Below, piece after piece: positions 11,546-24,608 of a stretch of DNA of 64,000 nt (position 1 is the stretch's first letter; each line of letters begins with the position of its first letter). Both the position numbers and the translations under genes were made by a program. Origin of the DNA: Daucus carota subsp. sativus (taxonomy: Eukaryota > Streptophyta > Magnoliopsida > Apiales > Apiaceae). The stretch spans positions 45,161,598 through 45,225,597 of the forward strand of contig NC_030385.2 of assembly GCF_001625215.2 (NCBI RefSeq), written 5' to 3'. The notes beneath the pieces were generated by a model. That model saw nothing but the letters and a program-made list of their open reading frames with translations, did no database searches and was not told the origin of the DNA.

Positions 11546-12161
11546 GAATTTACATTAATTCAACGAGAATACATGAATCAGATATTTGTATTTATATATA
11601 CATGATTTTTAAGATATTGTCTAACTGTCTCGTCATACGAGAAGAGACTAATCTAGATATCATCTAATATAATATCGTTCTTGATATTATATGGTCGATT
11701 ATTTAAAATTGATAATAATATTTAAAAAAAACTATAAATAATAAATTTTATTAAAAATATTATTAATGAACAAATCTACTACTATTATAAATTTTGATAA
11801 AAAAAACTATTCACTCTGTCCCATTCGAACATGTTTGATTTTTTGACACGCATGTTCAGATGCAGAAAAAACTATATCCAAACTCAATAAAAAATTTATT
11901 CTTATATTAAATAAAAATTTAAATTCTAAAATCCCATTCGATATAAATTTTATGAAGAACAACTATATTTAAAATACGTATGAAAATATTAAAAACAGTT
12001 AAAATGAGACACATGGATTATTAAGAGTTCCAAAAAAGTAGTCATGGAGTAAATAAATTGCATAATACTATTTTTATTTTCCATCTCCTCCAATTTTATA
12101 AAGAGGGGTTTGAAAGTGCTGAGACTAGAAAGCTCTGCAAAAAACCCTCGTTTAATCATCC

Positions 12162-15100
12162 ATGGAGAACGCATTCGCCACCGCTTCCGCCATCGGCGAC
12201 CAACGCCAAAAGATCGAGCAGTACAAGCACATTCTCTCCTCCGTCATCTCCTCAAACGACGTCGTTCAGGCTCAGAAATTCATCCAGCACAGTTCGTTTT
12301 CTCTACTCTCTTCACTTATTGTCTCGTGTTTTAGATAGATTGTGTAGATTCAAGTGGCTTTGTGGTTGAATTGAACAGTTTTGTCGGATGATGTGCCGCT
12401 GGTGGTGTCGCGGCAGCTGTTGCAGACGTTTGCGACGGATTTGGATAAATTAGAGCCGGAGAATCAGAAGCAGATCGCGAATTATACGCTCACGCAGATT
12501 CAGCCGCGTGTGGTTTCGTTTGAGGAGCAGGTTCGGTTTCGTGTGCCTGGGAATTTTGGTTTTAACAGTTGTGACACAATGCGTGGTGGTTGTTTTGTGT
12601 TTCGTGTTTGTGCTAGTTTTAGGGTTTTAGTTGATGATTACTGCATTTTGTCGCGGTTTGGTTCGATAATTGGATTTTTGGATTGGTGTTGTTTTATGTA
12701 AATCTAGAAGTATAAATAGCTTTATACCCCTGTTATTATTCCCTATTATTTATACAATGTTTGCGCGAACTCTTTTTCTTCTGTTTCTTACTATTTAGTT
12801 TCTTTGTTTATTACTAATGTAATGTATAGGTGTTTCTTAGATAAATGGCAATAGTGTACACCTAGAAGCTTAAATAGTATTTTATCATGCTATTGTATTG
12901 TTTTTAGGGCTTTTTACTCGACTATTAGTACATTGGGTTGTGGTTTAGTGTTAAATATTTGACTCTTCGATTGATATTGTTTTGATGTCTAATTGAGTTT
13001 AATGTTACTTAACTATTCCTATTAGGGAGATATCCTCTGTGTATACATCCTGTTTTAGTTACCCATCCGAGTTGCAGGTTTTAATTATCAGAGAGAAATT
13101 GGCGGAATTGTACGAGTCGGAACAAGAATGGTCAAAAGCAGCACATATGCTCAGTGGCATTGATCTTGACTCTGGAATGAGGTAATTAAGTTGCTGCACC
13201 AGAGTTTTTTTGGAATTCTTTGATGATTGTTTTGAAATGGCATCATGTGTTTTGTTTTGCATCTACAGAGTGATTGATGATACATTCAGGTTGACAAAAT
13301 GTGTCCAAATTGCTCGTTTGTACCTTGAGGTATTACCTTCCCGTTCTCATTAATTCACGACTTTTCACACTTTAGTCTGGCGTCTGTTTTTGGACTGTTC
13401 TATATCCTTAAATCTACAGAAATATGCCATATTTAGTGTCTTAGTCTGCATTCATATTAACACATGTTACAATCATGCATAATTATAAAATGCTTACGTT
13501 GTATAGAACGGTAAAAGTTACCCAGGGGTTAATGCTGTTCTCGAAGATTCTTGAATTGGATCATATATTTCGAACCAAAAAAACTAAACCGAGAGTCCGA
13601 GAGTTCTGCAAATTTTGTTATATGACATGGTTCTGTGTTTTATTTTTAGACAAGAATTGACCTAACATTCTATGAACTGTAAATTGCAGTGAATTATGAC
13701 TGTCTAAAACTATGATTGTTAAATGTACAGATATTATATATAAATGTTCTATCCTCTCATTAGTCATTAGATTCATGGATATTCCCTAATGTTCTGTTCC
13801 CGAGTTCAAGAAAGAAGAGAAAATAATGAAAAATTGGTTATTTTCTTTTCTGTTTTAAATCTTTCCGAAAGTGGGAAGAAATTTTTCTGGACAAATATAC
13901 AAGAGATTTCTTTCCAAATCCTTAGGTTTCTATTCATTTCCTTTTCAAAATATCACATGGGAACACGTTAAAGAAACCAAATATTTCTGTCTTCTCTTTT
14001 CTTTTCTATCATAAAAAAAAAAATCCTGAACACAACATAAGAGAATAATTTAGGTTTATCAGAAATCAGAACGGCAATTACAATGGGCTATTGTATAAAA
14101 GAAGTCAATTCACTATTATGACTCTATAATTGAATTTAATGTTCAATTCATGATAATTACATTTTCTGATGTCAGGTATCAATAGTCCGTGTAATACATA
14201 TATTGAGTTATTAATGTAATTTGGGTGTTTGCCAAGAACATCTCTATTTGGTTACATGTGGTTATGATTTATAGCTACATTTTTGTTGATTTGAATTTGA
14301 TTGCTTGTTTTGTAGGACGATGATGCTGTGAATGCAGAAGCTTTTATTAATAAAGCATCATTTTTGGTTAGCAATAGTCAACATCAAGTATTGAATTTGC
14401 AATACAAGGTTGACTATTTTTAACTCGTAGTGGTAATAGTATTGTAATGTTTCAAAAATTTATACAGCTAGTTTCATGATTTTCATCTTTCAGGTTTGTT
14501 ATGCAAGAATTTTGGATTTGAAGAGGAAATTCTTGGAAGCTGCTCTACGATATTACGACATCTCTCAGATTGAGCAGCGGAAAATCGAAGATGAGTATGT
14601 ATTTTATAAAGAAATTAATTGCCACTTTAATGTCATGATATATTATTTACATTTAATCCTATAATTTAAGAACCTTTACCTTGCTACATAAACTCGGGTC
14701 TAATTGACAAGTCTTCGGCGATGGGGAAGAAATAAGTCCAGAAAGAAGTGTGTATTAATTCAAAACGGTGAAAACGTGCTAAATTTTTATTACCAATCTT
14801 AATAATTGTTTTAATATCAAGCAAAATCTAGAGCTTAGATTTATTCAAATGATTGGTATTCCCTTTTCAGGACAAAAGTAATTTCCCTCTAGCTCTCCCA
14901 ATTCTAGTTGAACACTGTTGTTTCAGATTTCTTACCTGCATCCGTATGGATCAACAACGTGCTCAGTTTAAGTTAATTACTTAAAAAATTATCTGGTAAG
15001 ACTATAAGTATAATATAACCTCTACAAGTTTCTCTTGAAGTCCTCAGAAACAACATCACCAGTGTAAAAAACTAATTTTACCAATGATGTAATATCTTAT

Positions 15101-16968
15101 TATTCTCTTAGATCAGTTCTAAAACTCTCTGTTGGTTAAACAGGGCTCAACTCAGTAATGGGCTATTGCTGCTGTTAAACAACTTACATTATATCAAAAA
15201 GGGTGTGCTATATATGAAATTGGTCAGAATAACAATAACAATTTTTATTAATGTTTTAATTAGTCTGGATTCGGGAAGCATACATCTACTCAGATGCAAT
15301 CGTTTTAAGCTTTATTTGTTCTCTATATAAGTCACCAGATCTCCTGTTATGGAAGTTTTGATCAGTTTTAGTATATGCTCTGTGCTACATATGGAAGTTG
15401 GTTGGAATGTTCCTCATTTCTTCAATATCGTTTTGGGACTCAGAGTGATCGATGAGGAGGCACTAGAACAAGCTTTATCAGCTGCTGTCACGTGCACAAT
15501 TTTGGCTGCTGCAGGTCCTCAACGCTCCCGTGTTCTTGCAACACTTTACAAAGTAAGTATCTAGCATCTGTGTCGAGGGTTTTTTCACATGCTTTTTTCT
15601 TTAATGTTTATTATTTTTTTCACAATGCATTTTATTGTAACCTATAATAGTTGTTATGCTGTTTAAACCCATAGTAGTTATTATGCTGTTTAACTGATAC
15701 TTGTTATGTTCAGGATGAACGCTGCTCAAAATTGAAGATATATCCTATTCTGCAGAAGGTAGCCCACTCTTATGATCTTATCTGTAATTCCTGAGCTGCT
15801 ATGGAACTTCTTGCCAGTAACCTATGTTCCCTGCATGATTATTTTTTCAAACTTTATTAGCTTGCTAAGAATTGAGTATAACATTTCATCATTTAATTAC
15901 AATGCTAAATTTTATGTTGAGATCACAGGTGTATTTGGAGAGAATCTTGAGAAAACCTGAGATTGAGGCATTTGCAGAAGAGTTAAAAGCTCACCAGGTC
16001 TCTACGTGCCTTTGTAATTTTTATTTTGTTGTCTTTGTTTTCTAAACCGGCAGAAATTCTTTTCTGGTATCGATGATGATGCTTCTAACAGTCTACTCTA
16101 TCAACAGAAAGCACTTCTGCCCGACAATTTTACTGTGCTTGATCGTGCTATGATTGAGCATAACCTCTTAAGTGCAAGCAAATTGTATACTAATATAAGG
16201 TTGGAGTAGTTGCATATTTTTCCATATTGCACTTCTCTTGGAATAGTCTCTCGGTTGACTGATATATGCATTTATCCTTATTCTTAACTTTTTTAGCTTT
16301 GACGAGCTGGGCACTTTACTAGGCATCGCTCCTAACAAGGTAATCAGCTGTTAAGGCTCATAATTTTTTGTGTTTGTTGTCATTAGTTACCTTCATATCG
16401 TTACTTTGTATGTTGTGGAAGGTTTAACTGTTTCTTTACATGCAGGCTGAAAAAATAGCATCAAGGATGATCTACGAGGATAGAATGAGGGGTTCTATAG
16501 ATCAGGTTTATTATTTTCTAACTATACCGCCACCTTCCATTTGTTGTTGGCAAATGCAAACACGAAATGTTTTTTTGTGATTTTATTGCATAAAATTTGG
16601 GAATGTCAGGTTGAAGCTTTCATTCATTTCGAGGACGACACTGAGGAACTGCAGCAGTGGGATCAACAGGTGCTTTATTTATTTCGAGCTTAAGTTGTTG
16701 CACATTTCCCCACAAATTTAGATGTTTTAAAATCTGGCTTGTTTTAGGAAAATTTTCCAATTGTACATTGCAGTTATTTTGTGGAGAAACCAGAAACTGT
16801 AAATTTTTGATTATTTTCCCAGCTCTGATCTTTATTTTCCCACCTCTCCTATACGTGTTCTTTGTTCTCATTTGACGTTTTTGTTTGTGGCAGATTGTCG
16901 GTCTTTGCCAGGCACTGAATGATGTTTTGGACAGCATGGCTAAGAAAGGCCTACCTATTCCTGTTTAA
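12162..16968 (+). CDS. CSN4: COP9 signalosome subunit 4
   Basis: CSN4 is a PCI-domain scaffold subunit of the COP9 signalosome, which removes NEDD8/RUB from cullins and controls ubiquitin ligases (COP8 in Arabidopsis photomorphogenesis). Fourteen exons join in frame: 12162-12291, 12379-12530, 13078-13181, 13269-13329, 14316-14408, 14494-14594, 15444-15552, 15714-15758, 15929-15997, 16108-16199, 16297-16339, 16446-16505, 16610-16669 and 16894-16968. They sum to 1194 nt, that is 397 residues plus stop, the size usual for plant CSN4. The start reads [20 protein letters not shown]. The N-terminal helical repeats precede the PCI/winged-helix part (roughly residues 200-365), which contains the conserved [20 protein letters not shown] and LLGI. 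The end is [17 protein letters not shown]. No defects were seen. Confidence 0.97.
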
Positions 16969-17657
16969 AGTCTAGTATCTGATTCACTTGTTTTTGTGAA
17001 CTGGCAAACATACATCTGAACAGTTTTTTGATATTATTTTTGGTTGCTGCTGTAGATATCGATAGCTCTAGTATCCATCTGCAATTTTTAAATTATAGCA
17101 GCCACATTGGCCTTCCCTTGCCTCTGTCTACTATGCTCATCTTCTAAATATATGTCAATCCTACCCCTGCACTATAGGTACCCCTTATATACTGCGACAT
17201 GGATGGAATACAAATTCTCTTGAGAGACCAATTTGCACCACTTTTTGATATTTTGCTGCCCAGTCGAAATGTGTGATTACTTGTAACAACAAACTCTCTC
17301 TAACTTCGAAAGTGTTATCTTCGTTTATTAAGTCATTTAAATTGGGTTTTTTTCTCAAAAAAGAAAGAAAAAAGAAGATAGAATCAGCTACAACCAGTCT
17401 CTACTACAAAAATTGAATAATTAATTGATTATTTTCACTAAACCACGAAGTATTAGGGTTTCCATTCTAAGAAATTCAGGTTAATTTGTAATTCCCGCTA
17501 ATTGGACTCATTAATCATTAACCAAAAATCTCTTCGGTTTGCACTAAGATTGCATTCAGAAGATTACTAGAAAGATGTTTTACAATAACAAATTCTATAA
17601 TTTAACCAAACATCTCAGATTACACAGACTTGCTAAGGATGAAACTGATTTTACAAG
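16969..17657. other. Convergent intergenic region
   Basis: This holds the presumed 3' UTRs of CSN4 (left) and of the At1g75140-like gene (right, other strand). No further gene, repeat or RNA was seen. Confidence 0.5.
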
Positions 17658-19595
17658 TCAATTGCTATCATCCACAACCGGTCTATTTCCATATAAGCTC
17701 TCTCTTGTATGTGAATAAGTTGTCGATTCAAGATTTGATCCCCTAAACTTCAACTCTGAAGCTGTCCTGTAATTTGAATCAACAGGAGCAGGCCTGGAGT
17801 TGGTATCAGAAGGGTTTGGCCTGAACGAACTCGCTACTCCACCGGTATACCGGGGTGGTGAACCGTACCTTCTCGATGGACCTCTTAAACTGCTACCTCT
17901 TACATCCATTATTTCACTTTTCGGAGAAGAATCCAGGAAAGACCTATCCCCTGAATCAGACACCGAAGCAGCTTCATTTTCATTTGTTACTGAAGTGGAT
18001 GTGAAAGGATCTTCAGGCCCCCAGAGGGAATACGCTTCTTTTTTATTGCCAAAAAATTTCCATGCACCGAATAGAAAAACTATAAATATTACTAGAGGAG
18101 TTCCCCAGATCATGGTACTGTATTCTACTCTGGAAATCGGAAGAGTCGACCGATACACTCCCACGTATCCGGCTCCGAGACTGAGAATGACTAGCTTTTC
18201 CTGATCACTTGCTATCAATGGTATTACCCCTTCCTTTTCGTCGTCTGACTCACCTTGACACTTGAGGAATGAGGCTACAATCTCCTCAAGACCCGCGGAG
18301 AATAAAAACCGAGGTCCAGCAGACCTGTAACTTTGCGAAGATGAGACATTATATACAAATACCTTATCCCTGTTAGAAAGAAGCAGATACCCTTTAATAG
18401 TCTGAATTGCAAGAGGCTTGTGCACATCAAAATTTTTCATGGATCTAACCCTGCATTTGAAGTTCATCATATCACCTAGCAGTAATACATGGATCAATTC
18501 ACCTTCTGATGTGAAACCATACGCCTTTGATCGCTCTGTAGCATCAAACACATAATTCCGAACAACAGACTGATCTAGACCTTCACAACCTGACTCCAGA
18601 ATTTTCATGGTCCTTAAATCCAGAGAACCCGCCCCTGTCTCAGTTAGAAACAAGAGCTTTTGCTTCAAGAACACAAGGGGTCTGCTCATTGGCACTGCCA
18701 ACCCATGAAGCGCTCCATTCTCTCGGAAAACCTTAATTTTTCCACTAGCATCAGTGGATATAATGTACCTCGTCCTCCCAACATGATGTATTTCCAAGAT
18801 AGTAATTGCTGACCCGCCTTCTTCCATCTCAGATATGACAAATCTTGTGTCAGTTTCCATCACAAGCGAATATCCTTCCTCTCCACCCGACATCTCCGAT
18901 ATGCTATGCATCAAAATTGCTCCATTCTCATGCCCCGTAACCAACATACTCCGATTGTATGAAGACATATACAACAACATGGTGGTCACCGGTGAAAGTG
19001 CCAACGTACTGAACTCAATCAGCACATCCCCATTCCTCGAAAACACATAAACCTTGCCTTGATCATTCCCAACCGCAACATACTTACTCAACCCTTCCGA
19101 ATCCTTAAAAGGCAATACACCAACACAACTAACCCTCGAATCCAGCTTCACAGCAGACACAAACTGAAACCTCTCAGACCAAAACAAACTATGCTTCGTA
19201 ATCGACACAGCTCCAACTATCTCTCCATCACTCACACTACTTCCACTCCCCCCCTCCTCACTCTCAGTCTCAACTAATTCCCCAACAGGGTTTTTCTCCT
19301 CACCCTCAAAAGTTTCAATCTTTACACTTTCTTTAAAAAAAGATTCCAACTTGTACACTAATTCAGTCAGATTATTAACCACCTCTTCAAGCTTTTCAAT
19401 ATGCACTTGTTGTTGATTCAATACATCTAAATCACTCATCTTTTCATTGGGTATTTGAGATACTAATTCATTATTATGATCAGCTAAACTATCATTATCA
19501 AGAATTGAATTTGCATAAACAAATGAAAAATCAAGAAAATGAAAGATTAAGAGGAAATGAAGATAAAAAGACTTGCCTTTGAAAGGGACAGCCAT
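17658..19595 (-). CDS. Uncharacterised single-pass membrane protein (At1g75140-like)
   Basis: This intron-less gene encodes about 645 residues and resembles the plant family named uncharacterized membrane protein At1g75140. The function is unknown. Order of parts: a signal peptide or anchor (MAVPFKGKSFYLHFLLIFHF), an acidic stretch with a short coiled coil (HIEKLEEVVNNLTELVYKLE), a long region of beta-propeller/WD-like character (YVAVGNDQGKVYVFSRNGD, MLVTGHENGAILMHS, YIISTDASGKIKVFRENG), one transmembrane helix near residues 495-516 (GTPLVIFIVFLFGAW), and a basic, Ser/Pro-rich tail of about 130 residues. The topology implies a lumenal or outer propeller and a cytosolic tail. An in-frame ATG lies 14 codons upstream (19637). 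I prefer 19595 because it places the hydrophobic segment at the N-terminus. Confidence 0.85.
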   Translation of the reverse strand: MAVPFKGKSFYLHFLLIFHFLDFSFVYANSILDNDSLADHNNELVSQIPNEKMSDLDVLNQQQVHIEKLEEVVNNLTELVYKLESFFKESVKIETFEGEEKNPVGELVETESEEGGSGSSVSDGEIVGAVSITKHSLFWSERFQFVSAVKLDSRVSCVGVLPFKDSEGLSKYVAVGNDQGKVYVFSRNGDVLIEFSTLALSPVTTMLLYMSSYNRSMLVTGHENGAILMHSISEMSGGEEGYSLVMETDTRFVISEMEEGGSAITILEIHHVGRTRYIISTDASGKIKVFRENGALHGLAVPMSRPLVFLKQKLLFLTETGAGSLDLRTMKILESGCEGLDQSVVRNYVFDATERSKAYGFTSEGELIHVLLLGDMMNFKCRVRSMKNFDVHKPLAIQTIKGYLLLSNRDKVFVYNVSSSQSYRSAGPRFLFSAGLEEIVASFLKCQGESDDEKEGVIPLIASDQEKLVILSLGAGYVGVYRSTLPISRVEYSTMIWGTPLVIFIVFLFGAWKFFGNKKEAYSLWGPEDPFTSTSVTNENEAASVSDSGDRSFLDSSPKSEIMDVRGSSLRGPSRRYGSPPRYTGGVASSFRPNPSDTNSRPAPVDSNYRTASELKFRGSNLESTTYSHTRESLYGNRPVVDDSN

Positions 19596-19637
19596 AGAGG
19601 ATGGATCCACAGTGGGGTTTGAAACTGAAGAGATCAA

Positions 19638-20244
19638 GAATTAAATGAGATTGTGTTAATTTTGAGGTTTGATCATATCTGGGTTCTAGTTGTGTAATAA
19701 AGTAGTACTATCAATCTAGTGGTCACGACTTGAGGAGACACCCCACTTTAAGACAGTTGAGTTGATATGGAGGTGAAATTAAATACATTATCGGTTTATC
19801 TAAATGTCTGCTCATGTTATACAGGAGCTTTGTTTGTTCCGTTTTGAAATATAAATTATTTAATATTGTATAGATAATTTAAAATTTTTAATTATATATT
19901 TAAAATTATTAGTTTTAACTTTTTTTAAATTATAATATTAAAAACAATAATAATGATTTTAACGGCAAAAGACTTAGAAAAAAGCATAAAAGGACTCCAA
20001 TGACCTATGTTTCTATTTTTTATTATTAATTTGTTTGTGCTAAAATTATGATCCATAAATAAATAAAAAACCAAAAATTCAATGAGCAACAGAAATAATC
20101 TGACATATAACGGTAAGTATGCCAAAAAGAAGTGAATAAATGTGTATGATAACACAGTAATAGGCTCTGTGAGAGTTCAGAATCAACGCTAGATACCCCA
20201 TATAAGAATCCAAATTTTAAGCAATTTTCCCTGAACTGATACGG
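19638..20244. other. Intergenic, AT-rich
   Basis: This is the upstream region of the membrane-protein gene and the presumed 3' UTR of OEP24. There are no supported genes or repeats. Confidence 0.45.
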
Positions 20245-23098
20245 TCAAAACATTTCAAAATCCCATGAACTCTCGGCGCTTAAATTTGTCATTTTTATCT
20301 GCTCTCCCATCGCCAAGGATGCTGATATCTGGCAACACGAAAAACAGGAGTTAAAGTTGGCTAATTTCGAAGATGAAATGATCTAAAGAACTATAATTAA
20401 CAGTATAAATAGGGTAAAACGGTGAAAGGGAAGGTTAGTGACTGCTAGTTGCACATCAAATATGAAATTCATGAAATAATTTGAACAGGAGTGCACATTC
20501 AGCATCTTGATTCCGGTATATCAGCTTATGAGCTTATAAATAAAAGATTTGGTGAATTCATAGCAACCCCAACTTGTGGTGAATTTCCCTGTTTCCAGAA
20601 TAGCAAAGGTTGAAACTTGAAAATTTAAAACTACAACTCTTTTGTGGAGCAGGAGTCGTTAGAAGGACGGTATGCATTGAAATAAGGCTGCATATTAAGT
20701 ACCCAATAACATAGAAATACAAACATTCTGGAAACAGAACACAAGTTAAAGAAATTAAAATCAGCCACACAAAAAAAGGCAAAAACCAAGTAGCAATAGA
20801 TTCATTCTGGAAACAGAAAGCATAAAGCCAAGCAAACATTATTTAGAGTCGTATAAATAAACAACTAAACCACAGACGGGGTTATCTATACACATTTTAA
20901 CAGTCATATTCTAAGACATGATATAGGAACAAACGGCAAGTTTGTAAAATACATTCTTAAAATGTTCATTAGAGTTCCCAGGGGTATAACTGCAGTTCTT
21001 AATAAACCAAATTTACGCAGAATATCAGAATATCCAGAGTCTTATATTTTTGGGTAACCATATCAGAAATTCAGCCTCATGTTTGCCTCAGGAAGATATT
21101 TACTTAGTTCAATAAATGCTCTTTGTTAATGATAAAAAGATAAAGGGGTGGGTGCGCTAGAGCTCAGTACTAGACCTTTAGAGGATTCCGAGTATTCTTC
21201 GGATTTTCACAAGCATTCTACTACCTTTGCATAGTGACTTAATCTGTAACTTGTGTGGGAAAATCCTCACACTGCATGGATTTTTACACTGAGTGTGTTG
21301 TTGTGTATCCTTAATGATAGGGAAGGGACAAGGATTCAGGAGAGGGTAAGAGCAAAGTCTGAGGTTGTTGAACGCCATGAAGGAACCAGTCGTTCCAGTT
21401 GAAGTATCAGTTTGCTTTAGATCTTTTTTGTGCACTTCCACAAATTTGCTTACTGCTTCAGTTATGAACTCAAATATTTATTCCTCACACGCTCGACTCG
21501 GACAGTCCACGTCTGATTTGATCCCCTATTTGGTTTGACCAAATTCTTATGCACGTGTGACTCTGAAGACTAATCCCTTACATTGTAGTCTAGTGGATAC
21601 CCCTCTTCTCTTGGTAAGAAGACGTTAAGGGGGTTCACCAAAGTAGAGGCATATGTGCGTGGATATTTAAATATTCTGTAATAGATTCTACCAAATATAT
21701 AAAAAAACTCAGAGACATTTAATCCATAACCCACCCCCCCACCCCACAACACACACACGTAATTTGGATTTCCCCAACTACACCCTGAAAACAGAACTCA
21801 AAAACAGAACTGAAAACCAGCGCTAGTTATATCTTTAGTTCTGACTGGCTATACCAATCACAAAACTAGACAATAGTCACAAAGAGAATGTTCTTATACA
21901 GAAAAGGAGGAGATATTTCAAAGACGACAACAAAACCAATGCCTTTGCTGCTATTTAGAGCCTCAGCAGTCAGCATAAAGTCCTCAACTTTCAAATGCAC
22001 AATGGAACCAATTCTTAACATATATTATCAAGAATCAACTCTAGTTACGAAAGGTCGAAAGCTGTCCAAAGATACGCCTAAACTTAACCTATCATGAGTA
22101 ATTAGCATTTTCCGCATCTACATTCTTTAACAAACAATATATACTGCCAACTGAACTAAAACCATTAATGTCAACTAAATCAACAAATACCAAAAAAAAC
22201 AAAATATACCTTAAACAATCCATTATGCTTCGACGTCCTAGTCCAATCAAGCCCCAATGCCTTGCTCGACGTCTGATACGTAGCCTTAAACACATCATTT
22301 CCAAAAACCTTTCTTGAGACCGCAAAATCCCAACAATCCTTAGCTATATCATAACTCGGTTCAAACGTAGTCACTCCACCGTGCACATAAGTGTACTTCA
22401 ATTTGGCATTTCCCGAACCAACCACATGATTGGCCGAAACCTTATTAGTCGAATCAAACACCAATGTACCATCAAGTATCGTCCGATTATCATTCTTAAA
22501 ATGTACATAACTCAAGTTTATCGGTTTCTCCGCAATCCTAACCGTGTTCATAAACTGAAATCTTAGATCCTACACAACATAATTGAAAACACTAATCAGT
22601 TAATCATAATCACAATTAATTAATAACTTACCGAACTAAATTATAATAACTCCGTAACTTATTATCAAAAACACTAATCACTTAAGCATAATTATAATGA
22701 ATAAATAAATTACGGAGTTATTAATTTACTGTAATGTGATTTTAATTTTTCGATAACAAATAAATAAATTATCAAATAAAGATGTTAATAACAAGTGACA
22801 ACAAAGCATGTACGTGTTATTTTGGGATCAGAAAAAAATAATGAAACACGGAGTTATTAATTTATCGAATATTAATTTATCGAGATTATAACGAGACCTT
22901 TTTCGGGAGATCGTAGTCGACTATGAAGGAGCCAGGTTTGTCAAGGGAGAGAGCTAGGCCGTTCAAGGAAGGGCCGTTAATGAAGGTGGCGTCGGTCATG
23001 GAAGCTCGGAGCTTGACATTTCCGGCGTTGACGGAGAAGGTGGCGCCGGCGGAGTTTTTATCGGTGGAATATTTGGCTTTGAGCGAAGCTTTCATCAT
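20245..23098 (-). CDS. OEP24: Chloroplast outer envelope pore protein 24
   Basis: OEP24 is a beta-barrel solute channel of the plastid outer envelope, passing sugar phosphates, amino acids and other metabolites. There are three exons: 22898-23098, 22210-22569 and 20245-20328. Their 645 nt give 214 residues (213 if the second Met is used), the usual OEP24 length. The start reads [15 protein letters not shown], followed by the family blocks [58 protein letters not shown] and [11 protein letters not shown], ending [10 protein letters not shown]. As expected for a beta barrel there is no cleavable transit peptide and no hydrophobic helix. The last, 84 nt exon is split off by a 1.88 kb intron (20329-22209), which otherwise contains nothing recognisable. 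Its ends carry GT and AG and the frame is kept. Confidence 0.93.
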
Positions 23099-24608
23099 TT
23101 TTAGTGTTGAGGATGTAAGAAATCACGCCGCAATTTTGTGTTTTGTAGGACAGGGCTACTCTGTTACCTTCGACATCGCCTAATATTTTTTTTATAAATT
23201 CTTAATAAACAATTCCTGACTAATTAATTTTTAACTGATACTTCCGTCCCCAGAGTTATATACATTGCGGGACGGGACGCGGCACAGATTTTAATGCTCC
23301 TGTAAAATATAGTTTTATAACTTTTTTTTTTAATATTATTTTTTTCTGAATAAAAATTTGAATGTTATATTTTTATTCAACAAAAGAAAATTTCAAAAAT
23401 AAGTTATAGAATTATATTTTATAAGAGTATTGAAGTGCGTGTCGAGCAAGTGAAAAAGAATTGTATAGAATTAAATGGACAGAGAGTAAGTTATGTGATG
23501 AATTAGTGTACAATATTCTATCAGTTTAATTTTTAAAGTCGGAGTAGTTTTTATATATTTTTTCAAAAATTATATAAAATAAGTTAATAATTAAATATTT
23601 TTTAAATTATTTTATTATAGCCGATTAGTTTTATATGGTTGGGGCTGCGTATTTTGCGTTTTGATAGCATTTATTGTTAAAATTATTGATACAAAGATCT
23701 TTGAACTTAGGATTAAAAGTATAAAATGGTTTAGTTTATAATTTTGTCTGCGATTCAAACTGGCTGTAAAGAATCTCAATTTTAACGGACTAAACCAAGT
23801 TGTTTCCTAAAGAAGTCGACCATAGCCAACTAATTTGGTACCAGCTGTTCTCATCGTCTAAACTTTGACTAAACTTATTTCTACGGAATTTGAGGATAGT
23901 TATATGATTATATCTTGCTTGTTTATTGAATGATATTTTATATTATAAAAAATGATTATAATTGTTTTCTGAACAAAAAAATTATATAAATTTTGTTAGC
24001 GAAATTCGAACATTTGAATTTTAACGCCATCTTAACAAAATATAGAAAATTCAAGTTAACGTTTTCTCAACTTGATTTAAATGATCCAGTTATTATAAAT
24101 TGTATCAGATCGAATTTTTGCATATTTAATTTTAATAAAATAATATAATATAAATTGAATGATATTTTATATTATATTTTGTGATATAATTGGTTTTTGA
24201 AAAAAAAAAATCAAATAACTTTTGTTGAAACACTAGTTATTGGCTTATTGCCCTAAGAAAAGCATGGATTTTAATCCCCAGGAATATAGTTAGTTTCCTC
24301 AAGAGACCTACAACCAAGCTCTACCATAGGCTACACAAAACTATATTAATCCACATTTCAATATCTCTTCATTCTTCTATCCTACTAACTAAAAAAACGT
24401 GAAAATTTTAACTTAGATATAGGACAGACTTTTTGAGGAGCCAGGGAAGAGGAAGCTGCCCTCTTCCATAACATAGACAGGGTCCTTCCTTCTTCCTATT
24501 CCTCATTCCTCGACCCCGCTGAGTGGAGCAAGGTTGATACCATCTGACCAAGACGTCATTAGTTTCCTATCCGTCCTTCGGAATTCTAGAAATTGTTGAG
24601 TTGTAGAC
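23099..24608. other. Divergent intergenic region between OEP24 and the DUF620 gene
   Basis: The first few hundred bases must hold the OEP24 promoter. The right part holds the leader of the DUF620 gene. The middle is strongly AT-rich and I see no gene or clear transposon end in it. Confidence 0.45.

Noticed and set aside
17800..18204. 134-codon plus-strand frame opposite the At1g75140-like gene
   Set aside because: Antisense shadow of a real, long coding exon.
17658..19637. Assignment of the 645-residue membrane protein to the FG-GAP protein NERD1
   Set aside because: The N-terminal region and propeller blocks do not match what I recall of NERD1. The At1g75140-type family fits better.
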